Origin: Rotaria socialis
Taxonomy: Eukaryota > Rotifera > Eurotatoria > Philodinida > Philodinidae
Assembly: GCA_905331475.1 (NCBI GenBank)
Contig: CAJNYU010003776.1
Coordinates: forward strand, 278,493-342,492
Direction: 5' to 3'
DNA length: 64,000 bases
The translations under genes and the position numbers were made by a program. This document shows, one piece after another, positions 45,049-56,936 of this stretch (position 1 is the first letter of the stretch; the number at the start of each line of letters is the position of its first letter). Below the pieces are notes generated by a model. It did not search any database and was not told where the DNA came from. It was given only the letters and a program-made list of their open reading frames with translations.

Positions 45049-46493
45049 ATGCATAATGGTAAACATTGTCTGAGACTGCGTAGAGACATGTGTGCTAGTT
45101 TTAACAAGTTATTTTCTGCTCCGACCGATCGAGAACGAGCGAGAGCTCTTGGCGACACATACCAAGTAAGTATATAATCAACTGTAATTTATAAGCTATA
45201 TTTTCGACAATCAGCATTAATCATGCTACCGAATTATTCTGAAGTGTTACATAAACATCGTCAATAGACTGATAAGAATATCTGTTCATCTGATGCCGAG
45301 TAAAATTTATATCGAAATTCATTTCAACCTGTAAGATATAATATCAGACCGATCTGAAACAGCCCGAATTTTATTTTAGATTGCATGAAGTCTGATTTCT
45401 TTATTATATATTTCAGCTACCTGATAGTATTCGTCGAGCAGTGACAGTCGGTGTCGATGAATGTTTTTTGCCGTTTCCAATACCGAATGAAGGAGATTGG
45501 GTCACGATGAATCAAGAGCGAGGTCAAACTGTAGAATCATTCGAGAGAACAAAACAAACAGTACTACATGGAAAGTAGGATGCTCTTAGAGAAACATATA
45601 TGTTTTTACTATTACTGACGTGTCATTCATACTTTTAGTCGGCGAACAATCTACATACAGCCAATAGGCTCATTCGACCATCCAAGGTAGGCATGTATAG
45701 GTGTGGGCTAATCTTCGATACGATGTCTGATGCATACTCGCATCCACACGCGAAGTTAATTATATTCGACTTTTAAATCTTTGTTTCTAGAGTACCCTCT
45801 TTGAAAAATATATCGGAATTTTCCAGTCATTTTTTCCCGGGATGTCGATTGGAGACTTTGCCTCAAATCGATTTCACCGACTTGCCAAAACATTCACGAG
45901 CAGGGCAGCGTATCGATCCCTACACGAAGAAACCACAATATTCAGCGACTCTCATAATTGATCATTTGAAAAAAATGAAACGGCGACAACGAAAGAATGA
46001 TACTGAAGAATTATTTTGCATTGGTGTGACCATGGCTGATATCTATCCCGATTCTAGCTGGAATTTCGTGTATGGTCTAGCTTCGACTATTGATGGTATT
46101 GCGATTTATTCATTTGCTCGTCTGGACCCATCGTTTCCAGACATAGAATCAGTGGGACCCTGTACAGAACAAGAACGAATATTGATACTGAAACGAGCCA
46201 TTAGTGTCTGTGTACATGAAATCATACATTTGTTTGGTCTCAAACATTGCGTCTATTATTTATGTTTGATGAACGGAGCTGAAACTGAAGTAGAAATGGA
46301 CGGACAACCGTTGTATCTATGTCCAATTTGTTTACGAAAAATGTACACAGCAACAGGAAAAGACAGGAAAATTTTCAATATTGTGGAAACATATCACGAC
46401 ATTTTAGATGTTTGCCAAAAATTTCATTTCAAAGATGAGGCAGCATGGTACGAAAATAGACTGAATTTATTGACTATGCTAACCAACGAATAA
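45049..46493 (+). CDS. Archaemetzincin (AMZ-type zinc metallopeptidase)
   Basis: Four exons, all GT..AG and phase-consistent: 45049-45165, 45417-45574, 45639-45686 and 45791-46493; predicted 341 aa. The last exon carries the family signature HEIIHLFGLKHC, then CLMNGAETEVEMDG, then CPICLRKM: the HExxHxxGxxH zinc site, the Met-turn-like CxM, and the CxxC zinc-binding pair that define archaemetzincins. The N-terminal part (RAVTVGVDECFLPFPIPNEG) is typical of animal AMZ proteins. Likely a cytosolic or nuclear aminopeptidase-like enzyme; physiological substrates in animals are poorly known. The start at 45049 is the first ATG in frame; an upstream coding exon cannot be excluded. Confidence 0.88.
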
Positions 46494-47003
46494 CGATACA
46501 TTGAGTTTTCTAATAAAATAGTAAATTTGAATCTAAAGAATGGCGTGGGAATTTATCATCTTTTTATCTAAATTGACATCCACACACAAATAATCAAGGT
46601 TCATATTTTTTACACGTGAGGCTTGCAATGTAACACATTTACATCAGGACAAGCTGTTTCTTCTCGCTTAATATGAACGTCACCCCATAATCTTTCGTAT
46701 CACAGAAGCTATGTTAATTTTAAGCAAATCTTAAAAATTAAAATAAAGAGATAAACGACAGACGTCACGACAATTCATCGCTAACTTTGGCGATCTTCGC
46801 AATCTAAGCTAACCAGTTTCCACCCCTTGGAACCATCAGTTGGCAAGTAATTTAAACACTCTGGTCTTATAAGTGAACATTTTTTTTTCAACTGACAGCT
46901 CAAACAATTCATCATCGTCCTCATTTTTTTTCATTCAGGGTTCCAGTCGTAAGTGTTCCTTAATTTTGCATGTTTGATAAATCAAAATTCTTTTTTTCTC
47001 AAG
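46494..47003. other. Intergenic, nothing recognised
   Basis: No protein-like frame. Contains GCGTGGG ... CATCCACAC words (about 46541-46578). Confidence 0.4.
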
Positions 47004-47392
47004 ACGGTATCGTTGATCTTGTTTTACTCCGTGGATTGGTACCACATCACCAACAACTTCGTTCCATTCAACTTTATATGGTTCATTTCGAGTCCTTGAA
47101 TCCTATCATCGTAGGAAGCAATTCTATGCAAGGATGAGAAGCTATGTTTTTTAATCACATGGAAATTGTAAAAATTCGTATCAACATTTGATTGAATGTC
47201 ATACGTTACAGGTTGCAAAGGCTCATGGCTTTCAAGCTATTGTGACGGCTAATACTGGTAGTGTAGCACAGCAATTGATTAAATATGTCTTCAAATATGG
47301 TGAAGATTTGGTGGTACTACTTACTGCATATCGTGATCCGTCTGGTGGTTTGATCTTCTCTCATGCTGATCCTAATCTAACAACGACTATCA
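47004..47392 (+). CDS. Two unassigned exons, 5' of the lipase
   Basis: Exon 47004-47110 (GIVDLVLLRGLVPHHQQLRS then IQLYMVHFESLNPII) and exon 47212-47392 (VAKAHGFQAIVTANTGSVAQ then QLIKYVFKYGEDLVVLLTAY) have good splice borders and join in frame at phase 0. The second ends in a donor (ATCA|GTATGA) at phase 1, which matches an acceptor at 47822-47823 that would continue into the lipase frame. They may be 5' exons of the lipase or the end of another gene. No family recognised; the 5' end is not found. Confidence 0.45.
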
Positions 47393-47891
47393 GTATGAAG
47401 TATATTGTTTGAAACTATGATTTTTTTTGCTGGTTGTGGGTACGCGTGTTAGTATCTATTTTATACTATCAACTGTCCCAGAAACCACATCCACGTCATT
47501 TCGATGCTCTATAGGTAGTGCGAAATATATAGTCACACAACCAACTTCATTTTTAATAGCACACCTACTAATCTAATAGTGTAACACTCTCCATTGGAGC
47601 TTGATTGTTATCACACCTTACTTCCTCGTCGCGTTTTAGTGTACCACACCCAATACTTTGTTGTTTACGCTTGAATAACTTGTTTCTTTCTCTCTCTCTT
47701 TTGGCTATAATTAAAAAAAGACTAACGAAATATATTAAGTGTATGCTCCTTTCATATAAAAAAAAACACACATACATTACTACTTATTCAATTACAAATC
47801 ATCACAAATAACTGCTGATACAGAAATCAGCAACAATCATAACGAAACTTCTTTAAAACCATCTTCATTTCTTCAACCATTGAGAAAAAAG

Positions 47892-50800
47892 ATGCCAATA
47901 AGACGAAATCGTTCAAAATTGATGTCGCCTACAACGTTGACTTTATTGGCAAGTCAAACTTTAAACTGTTCACTTCCGACAATACATAATTCACTAATGG
48001 TTTCATACAATTCAAATAATCTAACACTACCAACAGAGGCAACAACTCCGATAACATTACAACTAAAAACAATCGCTTCAGGTTCAACTTTTAATCTAAC
48101 ATACATACAAGTCATTGGATTAGCTAAAACAAATTATGATATTTTTGCGAAACATAAAAATGATATTTGTCGAAAATTTGAACATGTCTTAATTCAACTG
48201 TTTAATTCATTAAAACGATCTCTATCTCTCATTGAAAATCTTACACAAATCTTACATCATTTTGATTATAGCCCTGAAGTAACACCAACTAAGAAATTCG
48301 AATACATTATTTGTTTTTGTTCTGCATTAGGTTCACGCTAATGGATATCGAACATTAATTTTATCGCATGGCCATGCATGCTTACGAACTTTAGAGATAC
48401 TTAAACAAGTGAAGGCAAAACATATTGCTCGTTTGCATCGTCGCATACATTCGTTGAAACTATTGCAAGAACTTAAATCCTGGACGAAAACTCTTAAAGT
48501 CATGGAACACATGCTGTCATTGGCTGTTGGACTAGTCGACTGTTCGGATAAACACTCATTATTTGTAAATAGAAAGACGCATTTGACGAAAGGGATAAAC
48601 TTTGAAATTGTTTTACTTTTGTTTTAGACTGATTTTAGTCAAATACCGTCGAATATTGAACTAGATTATTATAAAATGGTTGCGTATGATTCCAAACATT
48701 TATTCGGTAGAACATGTGGATTTCAAGTAAGTTTGAACTATTATACAAATCAATTCCATTAAGAAGTTTGCTCTTGCTTTTATTAAAGTTCAATCGTTCT
48801 ATGGAAATACTGCTTACTATCATATTGGCGAGTTTCGCGGCTTATTATGACACCTATAATCGATCAAAAACCGCAGCGGCAGCTAGTTTGGCAACATCGT
48901 CGAAATATATTTTATTTCCTGAACAGCGAGCTAGAAAGGTTGTGTATTTATGTTGAGTTTTGAAATCTCCGATTCATTTGATATTCGTTTCATCATTTTT
49001 GTAGTGTGCTGAAATATTGCGTAATTGTGATTATTTATTTTGTCAGTCGTTTTGGAATCTTCTTGAACATGATTCCATTAAAAAAGGATCACGTTATATT
49101 GCTCCTAATGTAACTGTATCGAAATATTTTCAAATTGGACCTGAACCTATCGAAATTAATTCAATTATTGTTCCTCCACCAACAGGTCCGAGTAGTATGC
49201 AGTCAAAACAGCTGGTGAATATTAAACTTTTGTCACACGAAATACGAGAAGGCATGGATAAGCTATCATTACAAAGAGCTGATTTAGAAGGATCACCAAA
49301 AATCGTATTACCAATGAGTGATCAACTCCTGATGCATGTTCACGGTGGAGGTTTTATTGCGACGTCATCAGCAACTCATGAAGTATAGAACTTTTCGCTT
49401 GCTCAACACGAAATAATTTTTGTTTCATTTTCAGGTATATTTAAAGCCATGGGCATTGGGTTTGGAAATACCTATTGTATCTGTTGATTATTCTCTTGCG
49501 CCTGAATATCCATTTCCTCGTGCTATCGAAGAATGTTTTTATGCATATGCATGGATTTTACAAAATGCTAGTAAACTTGGTTGGACAGGCAAAACGATTC
49601 TGTTTGCTGGTGATAGTGCCGGTGGAAATCTAATAACTGTAGTGACCATAAAAGCGATTGAAGCTGGATTAAGAAAACCAGATGCAATTGTTTGCTTTTA
49701 TACGCCATTTCTTCTTCGTTATAGGTAAATGTTCACTTTTGCTTTCTGAATTAGATCATCATGATAATTAATGTTTTAAATAGTCCTAAAATTGAAAATG
49801 CGTGTAGCATCCATTTTTACTCACAGATCCTAACAAATATTACTACGGATATGCAACCAAAGGCTAAATATCAACCGTGTTGAGTTCAAATTTATGAGTT
49901 ATTTCTTGCGGAGCTTTGACGTTGAATCAAAAGATAACGAAGAAAGATACTTTCAAAAAGATTCAACTAATAAATATTTGTTGTTCAATCATGTAATTAT
50001 TTTGTTTTTATTATATGCAGTATGTCACCATCGCGATTAATGGCGATGATGGATCCTTTATTAAACACGAATTTCCTTTGGCGATGTGTAGCTGCGTATG
50101 CTGGTATTCAATGTGATGGTGAATCACACAACGATGAGCTTTCTTCAACAAGAGTTTCTACTGATAATAGATTTGATGAAATGCAAGCATCTAACTCTAA
50201 GAGATTATCACCGAATCAACAAGTACTCGACAATAAAAATAAACCGCCAAGTAAAGAATCTAGTACCATAGATTTGCATCACGATCGATTAAGTAAATAA
50301 CCTATATATAGAGTTGCCTTCTGAAAGAGAATTGCTTTGTTGCTTCTTTTGTTTTCGTTCAGCTCAGATAGTTGGCCCACGTCAACTATGTATTCTTCGA
50401 AAATTATCGGAATCAAAATTACTAGATCATCCTCACATGTCACCGTTATGTGTTTCAGATGAAATTCTTCGACAATTTCCAACCACCTATCTCATAGTAA
50501 TTGGTTGATTTTTTTCTTTTCACTTTCAAAATCTCCGAATGAATTTCTTCGTTCGTTGCTAGTGACTAATACACTATAACTAAACGTACCATTAGTAGCA
50601 TGACGATTAGGGGTGGGCCATTAACATTAATTTTATATTAATGTTAATGTTTCTCATTAACCATTAATATTAATGCTTAATGTTTTCTGAGAAAAACTTA
50701 ATTCATTAATATTAATGATTAATGAAAAACATTAACATTAATTTTAAAATTAATGTTTTCATTAATCATTAATATTAATGTCAATGTTCTTGAATGATAT

Positions 50801-51851
50801 TAACGGTTAAAGGAAACATTCACCATTAGTATGAATAGTAATGTTTTCGTTAATATTAGGGATTATATTTTCATTAATCATTAATATTAATGTTAATGTT
50901 TTCATGAAAACATTAATTTTTCCATATTACTGAATTAGGCTTTTCTAAGGAAACATTATCTACAATTATTAATCAATTAACTGATCTTAATAGCTAATGT
51001 TTTCTCCGAAAGTGTTAATTACTTAATATGGAAAGTTATAATGCTTTCATGAAAACATTAACCATTAATATTAAGTCATTGATTTTAATGAAAACATTAA
51101 CATTAATATTAATGATTAATGAAAGTATAATCCCTAATATTAACGAAAACATTACTATTCATACTAATGGTGAATGTTTCCGTTAACCATTAATATCATT
51201 CAAGAACATTGACATTAATATTAATGAATTAAGTTTTTCTTAGAAAACATTAACCATTAATATTAATGGCTAATGGAAGTCATTAATTAATGTCATTAAT
51301 TAAGTTCCGTTAAAAAAAATGGCCCACCCCTAATGACGATGCTGTTTGGTAAAAGAACTGAATTATTTCCGGTATATTATTTTTGAAGGAAACAGGACTA
51401 TAGAGTATTCACGAACAGTTTTTGTGATTAAACTAGATACAAAGTCTAGCAAAAGAACCAATTTAATAATTGTTAATCAACTGATTATCCATCGTTTTCT
51501 TTTTGATGACTTTATATTCTGTCAAATTAAACTTTCTTTTTACTGTTTTAGCCATGTGCACGTGGTAAGTTGATAAGCTATTGTAAATCTTCCTTAAAAG
51601 TTAAATTCTCTTTTAAAGATCCATTTATTGATGACAACATTGAATTTGCACGTCGATTACGTTCTCTTAATGTTCCTCATCAGATGACTATTGTTGATGA
51701 ATTACCGCATGGCTATCTTGATTTCGGAAGTGTTGCACGTGATGTTGGTGAAAATAATGCTAGAGTTATTCACATGCTGCAGAATATTGTTCGGCAATCA
51801 CATTCCAATGACATTGCTGATTTAACATCGGCATTAACTATCACTTCGTAA
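47892..51851 (+). CDS. LIPE: Hormone-sensitive lipase
   Basis: Ten exons join without frame conflict: 47892-48278, 48331-48564, 48628-48726, 48789-48938, 49005-49382, 49435-49724, 50021-50292, 50363-50496, 51552-51564 and 51619-51851 (729 aa from the Met at 47892; an earlier start is possible). The N-terminal half has HSL-specific blocks (NGYRTLILSHGHACLRTL; LFGRTCGFQFN). The catalytic half has the oxyanion HGGG (LLMHVHGGGFIATSS), SVDYSLAPEYPFPRA, nucleophile Ser in FAGDSAGGNL, SPSRLMAMMDPLL, the acid Asp in CARDPFIDDN and the His in DELPHGY. So the triad is complete. HSL hydrolyses diacylglycerol and steryl/retinyl esters at lipid droplets; the Ser-rich loop between the Ser and Asp (STRVSTDNRF...) is the usual regulatory module. 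The last large intron contains a foldback transposon. Confidence 0.88.
50608..51332. mobile_element. hAT-type foldback MITE with 8-bp target duplication
   Basis: Ends TAGGGGTGGGCCATT ... AATGGCCCACCCCTA, flanked by ATGACGAT on both sides (50600-50607 and 51333-51340). Both the 8-bp duplication and the TAGGGGTGGGC terminus are typical of hAT transposons. The interior is almost entirely one long palindrome of ATTAAT/TTAATATTAATG words (arms about 350 bp) with no open frame. It sits in the 1055-bp intron of the lipase gene (50497-51551). Confidence 0.9.
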
Positions 51852-52553
51852 AGCTCTGTCTTTCATTTATGTTTTATCAACTCGTATCTCGATTCTACTG
51901 ATGCACAAATAAGCCATTTTCTGCCGACTTACTAAGAGAAAAATAAATAAAAATAATTTCGATTAAGAAACGCACGTTTCGACTTCGATAACTATTGGAG
52001 TGATTCTCAAATCAAAAGAATTCATACCCAGATTCCAGTCCCCGGAGAATAGACAATAATTGTGATTAATTGGTCACAGACTATTAATATTCTAGCTTTC
52101 ATAAAACTACGATTGATTGTAGAAAAAGAAATGGAATTCATTTTTTTCCTTCATGGAACAGTTCAAGTACTGAATAATTAATTTAGTAAATATGCAGTAG
52201 GATACGGCTTCAAAATCATTTTTTGCATTATTTATTGGAATTTTACAAGTAACAAGATGAAATAACGTAAGGAATCACAAGAAAAAACTTTTATATATTC
52301 AAAATATGGTGAATCATGGGTTTGTATACGATTTTGATTAGAAGCCATGCATGAGTCATGCACACCTTTCTCAACGAGTTGCTGTTTTGCGAGTCAAATT
52401 TTGTTGACAGTGAAGTCACATGTAGCAAAAAAGAAGCATTGTGTTTTACTGTTTTAAGACCGAGAAAGAAAAAAAAATGATTTTCCTTTTAAGATACACA
52501 TTATCACAAATGACCATGTAATTTAACATTTTGTGAAATTCAATTTGCAAACG
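51852..52553. other. Intergenic, nothing recognised
   Basis: AT-rich. No repeat pair or gene. Confidence 0.45.
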
Positions 52554-53552
52554 ATGACAAATACAGAACTTCTATATAAATTCCGTTTTGAACATTCTGG
52601 TCAAAGTATTCATCTTACTCAAAAACAACTGGATCATATTCCTTACTTGTCTACTCTCGTGGCAAATCAAAATGATGAATATGTATTAAAATCTCCTATC
52701 GATTATACGTCTTTCGTAGTTATTCTTCGTTCAGTTACTTCTAATCAACCCTATATACTATTTAATGAATTACACGAAGATGAAAATATATTGAATACAT
52801 TGGACTTAGTCAATTATCTTAATATAAATTTATTTTCTATACCGCCATTGCACGCAGAACCTTCGATTCGATCAAAAGATTTCACATATCAACCAGTAAA
52901 GAATATCTTCGAAGCGCGTAACATTGCTGCTGAATTTATTGTAGCTCTTCGTAAGAAGCAATATGATTTCGATGCTTTTGACACAAAGAAACAAGTCTTC
53001 TCTTTACTTATGGCCATTTTCTCAAATCTGGAAGTGTTCAGTTCACGATTTCGTTATCACACGCTCATAGTCGTGAAAGAATGTTGTCTACGTTTATTTT
53101 CTGAAAAACAACAACTTAAATTTCCTAATTTGGAACAAATAGCTGGAAATAAAGCTATCGACTCTTGGATTTATCTACACGATGACGAGCAACCTGTTCC
53201 TAAAAACTTGGAAAATCTCTTTACTAGTAGGCAATGTGCTAGATCTGTACATGAGAAAGATACGGATCGTTTCAAACTCTCGACAAGCTCTACCATCGAT
53301 ATCAGGCATCCACGAAAATCCAATGGTACCTGGGATCATAGTCCCTTTAGGAATTTCGTTAGCCTACATTTCATAATAAAGTGCCATTATATTTTACGTT
53401 TGTCGAAAATTAATTATAATCACGACAATGACACCACATATCTAAATGAAGCGCAATCAGCTCGATCAGGATGGTTCAATACCTTGCCAAAAAGACCCAC
53501 AACCGACAAATTCAAGAATCGGTTTCGTTCGAAAGATATAAAAAATCGATAG
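52554..53552 (+). CDS. Hypothetical protein, possibly BTB/POZ-like N-terminus
   Basis: 332 aa from the ATG at 52554, intronless. The N-terminal 110 residues (FRFEHSGQSIHLTQKQLDHI then PYLSTLVANQNDEYVL, then DYTSFVVILRSV and LDLVNYLNI) resemble a BTB/POZ-like fold: a 'hxxxLxxxpyl' start and alternating short helices. The C-terminal half is basic and ends in KNRFRSKDIKNR. No signal peptide or membrane span. I recall similar sequences as multi-copy bdelloid proteins, but the family name and function are not certain. Confidence 0.55.
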   Translation: MTNTELLYKFRFEHSGQSIHLTQKQLDHIPYLSTLVANQNDEYVLKSPIDYTSFVVILRSVTSNQPYILFNELHEDENILNTLDLVNYLNINLFSIPPLHAEPSIRSKDFTYQPVKNIFEARNIAAEFIVALRKKQYDFDAFDTKKQVFSLLMAIFSNLEVFSSRFRYHTLIVVKECCLRLFSEKQQLKFPNLEQIAGNKAIDSWIYLHDDEQPVPKNLENLFTSRQCARSVHEKDTDRFKLSTSSTIDIRHPRKSNGTWDHSPFRNFVSLHFIIKCHYILRLSKINYNHDNDTTYLNEAQSARSGWFNTLPKRPTTDKFKNRFRSKDIKNR

Positions 53553-54986
53553 AAACTTTGCCAATACCAAAGTGAAACTAAAACATATACTTGATTTGCT
53601 ATTTTTGTATGCAATATAATATTTAAGAGATAAACTTTCGTGTGTGTATTGTACTGCAATAACAATCCAATCAGGGAATTAAAACTCCTTAGAGTCATTT
53701 GGGGACATGCCAGTCAAAGTATTTTAAAACTAAACTTACATTTTATAATATTAATGAATTAAGTGATTGTCATGAAGAATATACTATTGTATGTCGATTT
53801 TTCAAGCACTGCTCAAGAATATTCGCTACAGCTTTATGAGACTATTTTTTCGTTATGTTCAAGAAGAATGATGTGTAATTAATATGAATCAATCCAAAGG
53901 AATCTGCAGTATCTTCTTTTATATTTAAATACTAAACAGATCCTTCCATAAAAGTCTATTTTTGTCTTACAATGGAAGTGCTTGTACTGTCCGTGAGAAA
54001 AAAGGGATATTTTCGGACCAAATGAAAGTTCTCATAGGAAAACTAGCAAGGTTAAAAATATTAGCTGCTATTGGCTTGTCTAGAGGGAGATATTCGATTT
54101 TTCAGTGAATTTTCTCTGCAGGACCGACTTTCCCAGCAATATCATATTATTGAATTTGAACCTGAAACTTTGCATGCATGAAGGTTTCAATGAGACTAGC
54201 TTACAGAAAAAAAATCAGAAGCTTTGGACAAACCCTCTTCGANTCTGTAAGCTAGTCTCATTGAAACCTTCATGCATGCAAAGTTTCAGATTCCAATTCG
54301 AGAATATGATATTGCTGGGAAAGCCGGTCCTGTAGAGAAAATAACCTTGCTAGTTTTCCTATGAGAACTTTCATTTGATCCGAAAATATCCCGTTTTTCT
54401 CACGGACAGTACAAGCACCTCCATTGTTAGAAGTTTTTATTCTACTCATTTCTGAAATCATCATGACTTTATTTTATTAACTGAAATGCATATATGAAAA
54501 GTGTGTGGGTCAACTCCACTTTGTAGCAATTAGTTGCAGGAGCTATCAAATTTTTCAATTCAAACAATCTTTCAGTCGAGATCTCAATAATGCAAATGTA
54601 TACAGAACATGTTATTTCACTATTTTTATTTATCAACATAGAACTCTCTGTAAAATATCTGCCAGGGTTATGAGCTAAAAAACTGACTTCATTGATTTTG
54701 TTCAGTAGATCCATTTAAATGAAATGATCCAACCCTAGCTTAGATAAGAAAATAATAAAACTCTCGACTTAGTACTGTGCTCCTTCTTTCTTATCGAATA
54801 CACCTGAATCTCGATTGAATCAGCGTTGATTCACGACGCATACAATATCATATTACAAGAAAGTAGTTTTGAGTTGTGTGCACTACATTTAGCTTCTCAC
54901 GACAAGACTCGATAGATAAAAACAATTTGATATCTTTTTTTTTCATTTTTGTTGTCTTTATTTTACTTTTGTAAGCGAGTATTGCA
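53553..54986. other. Intergenic with a foldback element
   Basis: Holds the foldback at 53970-54427. Otherwise AT-rich; short minus-strand frames at 54270-54714 are unassigned. Confidence 0.45.
53970..54427. mobile_element. Foldback element, family A, copy 2
   Basis: Ends ACAATGGAAGTGCTTGTACT and its near-exact reverse complement (54405-54427). Arms include TGTCCGTGAGAAA, GGATATTTTCGGA, AAACTAGCAAGG and CTTTGCATGCATGAAGGTTT. The left arm has about 55 extra bases that are missing from the right arm, and a single undetermined base marks the centre (54243). Internally related to copy 1 (9777-10193). Confidence 0.75.
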
Positions 54987-56027
54987 ATGACGACTTTACC
55001 TGAGCGCCCTATTATCATAAATGAGGCACCCATCAATACTGATGTGCTAGATCTCTCGACGATTTCTGAACCGATCGGGGAGCTTTTCGGTTCTTTATCT
55101 GCTAATGATGCTTCTTACACACCTTATCTTCTAACCACTGAACAAATTGAGTTTTACAAAAACAATGGCTATTTGAATCAAATTCGTGTTCTCACCGATG
55201 AACAATGTGATCGACTTCTCGAAGAATACAAACGTTTTCTTCTTTGGAATGAGAAAGATCTCTCTCAAGCAAATGCTCTTAACGATGCTCATCGACTGGA
55301 TCTTCCGGGTCGACATCTTCTTCACGAATACCATTCAAATCAAACTGGAGATCCCGACAATGTTCTCACGCATATGTTAGGCCACTGGCGAGTAACACCT
55401 CTCTTTCATGACTTAATATTCTTGCCGAATGTCACCGTACCTACATCACAACTGATTGCAGCTTGTCACCCATCGGATAAAAAGTTTGTACCCGTTCAAT
55501 TTTGGCATGATCAATTGTTTGCTAAACCACCTTTTCATGGTGGTCCAGTTGCTTGGCATCAAGATTATTCTTATTGGACGCGAACTGAACCGATGCAACA
55601 TCTCACTGTACACATTGCTTTAGACGATCAAACCGAAGAAAATGGCACCCTTCAATTCGTACCTGGCTCACACCGATGGTATCGTGAGCGTGATGGTAAA
55701 CAAGTGCCATTACCAGTGACTGATTTCGATTTCAAGGACATGGATAGTATCAAGGCTATTTTAACCGAGGAGGAAAAACAACAATTTCAGCCAGTGCCAG
55801 CTCTGCTAAAAAAGGGCCATGCTTCATTTCATCATCCACTCATGGTGCACGGTTCTCATGGCAATCACACAGCATTACCTCGCCGCTCTGCTGTGCTCAA
55901 TTATTTTGCCGAAGGAACGTGTAGCAACACTGACGAACCCCTTTTACTCGGTATTCCTGTCGTTCCACATGGGCAGCCTATTCAAGGTCGTTTCTTTCCG
56001 ATTGTATTTGATCCAAAATGGCTCTAA
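54987..56027 (+). CDS. Phytanoyl-CoA dioxygenase family protein
   Basis: 346 aa, intronless. The Fe(II)/2-oxoglutarate facial triad is visible: His191 and Asp193 in WHQDYSYW and His288 in MVHGSHGNHT, followed by PRRSAVLNYF, whose Arg can bind 2-oxoglutarate. The double-stranded beta-helix core spans about residues 150-310, with LDDQTEENGTLQFVPGSHRW as the usual loop. The N-terminal 45 residues look unstructured. Reaction class: oxidative hydroxylation using O2 and 2-oxoglutarate; the substrate cannot be inferred, since this family is far broader than phytanoyl-CoA. Absence of introns and family distribution make a transferred origin plausible but unproven. Confidence 0.85.
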   Translation: MTTLPERPIIINEAPINTDVLDLSTISEPIGELFGSLSANDASYTPYLLTTEQIEFYKNNGYLNQIRVLTDEQCDRLLEEYKRFLLWNEKDLSQANALNDAHRLDLPGRHLLHEYHSNQTGDPDNVLTHMLGHWRVTPLFHDLIFLPNVTVPTSQLIAACHPSDKKFVPVQFWHDQLFAKPPFHGGPVAWHQDYSYWTRTEPMQHLTVHIALDDQTEENGTLQFVPGSHRWYRERDGKQVPLPVTDFDFKDMDSIKAILTEEEKQQFQPVPALLKKGHASFHHPLMVHGSHGNHTALPRRSAVLNYFAEGTCSNTDEPLLLGIPVVPHGQPIQGRFFPIVFDPKWL

Positions 56028-56936
56028 TCCAACGCATCTTATCTCGAACGATGAAAATTGATTTCATGTATTAATTATCCTAAGTCTCACTTGATATCGT
56101 TTCCGTATGAATATCAATAGAAAAACAACGAATTCGAATATTGCTAATTAGAATGAGAATAATAAAAATTTGCAAATACACAAAGCAAATAATATTGTTG
56201 TATTGTGTGGAAATAATAATAAGGATATTCAGTAATGATTTCATTAGACGATGCATTGACGTAACTTTTCTTTCTAGCAAATTCATTTATTCTATTCTTC
56301 ATTGAGGTCAACCATCAAAAATATAAACAAAGGGCATTTACCTATAAAGAATTGTGTGTAGTTGGACAAAAGTGTCATAGTCCATATTCAGTAGGAATCG
56401 ATCTGATATCCTTCTTCTTCATTTATCGATTGAGATGTTATCTAATACTTTGCAGAAACTTCATAATGCTGATCGTCTCTATTCGTTACTCGGTATTCAT
56501 ACTGATCGACTTGATAGTATAGCACGAGAAGAAAACTTTTCTCAATATTGTCCATTTTGTATCAACTGTTCATAACATTAGAATAAAGGATGCAATAGTT
56601 ACTTGGTCGAATTTGTGACTACATATTACCTCAAATTTATTACAATATAGAATATCTTATTGATGAATCAACATCCATATGGAACGTATCCTTCCCGCTA
56701 CTCATTATCCGAATTTTACTTAATTGAAACCTTTTAATTTTCAAGGTGTGGAATAACTAGGAATCCATGGTTGGCAGAGAAGTGTCTTAAGACTTTAAAA
56801 AATAGTCTATATAAGATATTTCAAACTTTTTCCACTACAAGTGGTGCCCACTATTAAGACAATAGGAGTTTCTCATGAAATTAGTGGAATATTACTCATA
56901 CTGAGTCACTCCTGAGCCTCATCCCAGTTGTTTCAG
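56028..56936. other. Intergenic / remnant of upstream receptor exons
   Basis: Fragments near 56450-56580 (HNADRLYSLLGIHTDRLDSI) could be part of the decayed receptor that follows, but no domain is recognisable. Confidence 0.35.

Noticed and set aside
52533..52553. GTG-initiated extension of the 52554 gene
   Set aside because: A nuclear eukaryotic gene would use the ATG at 52554; the upstream codons have no support.
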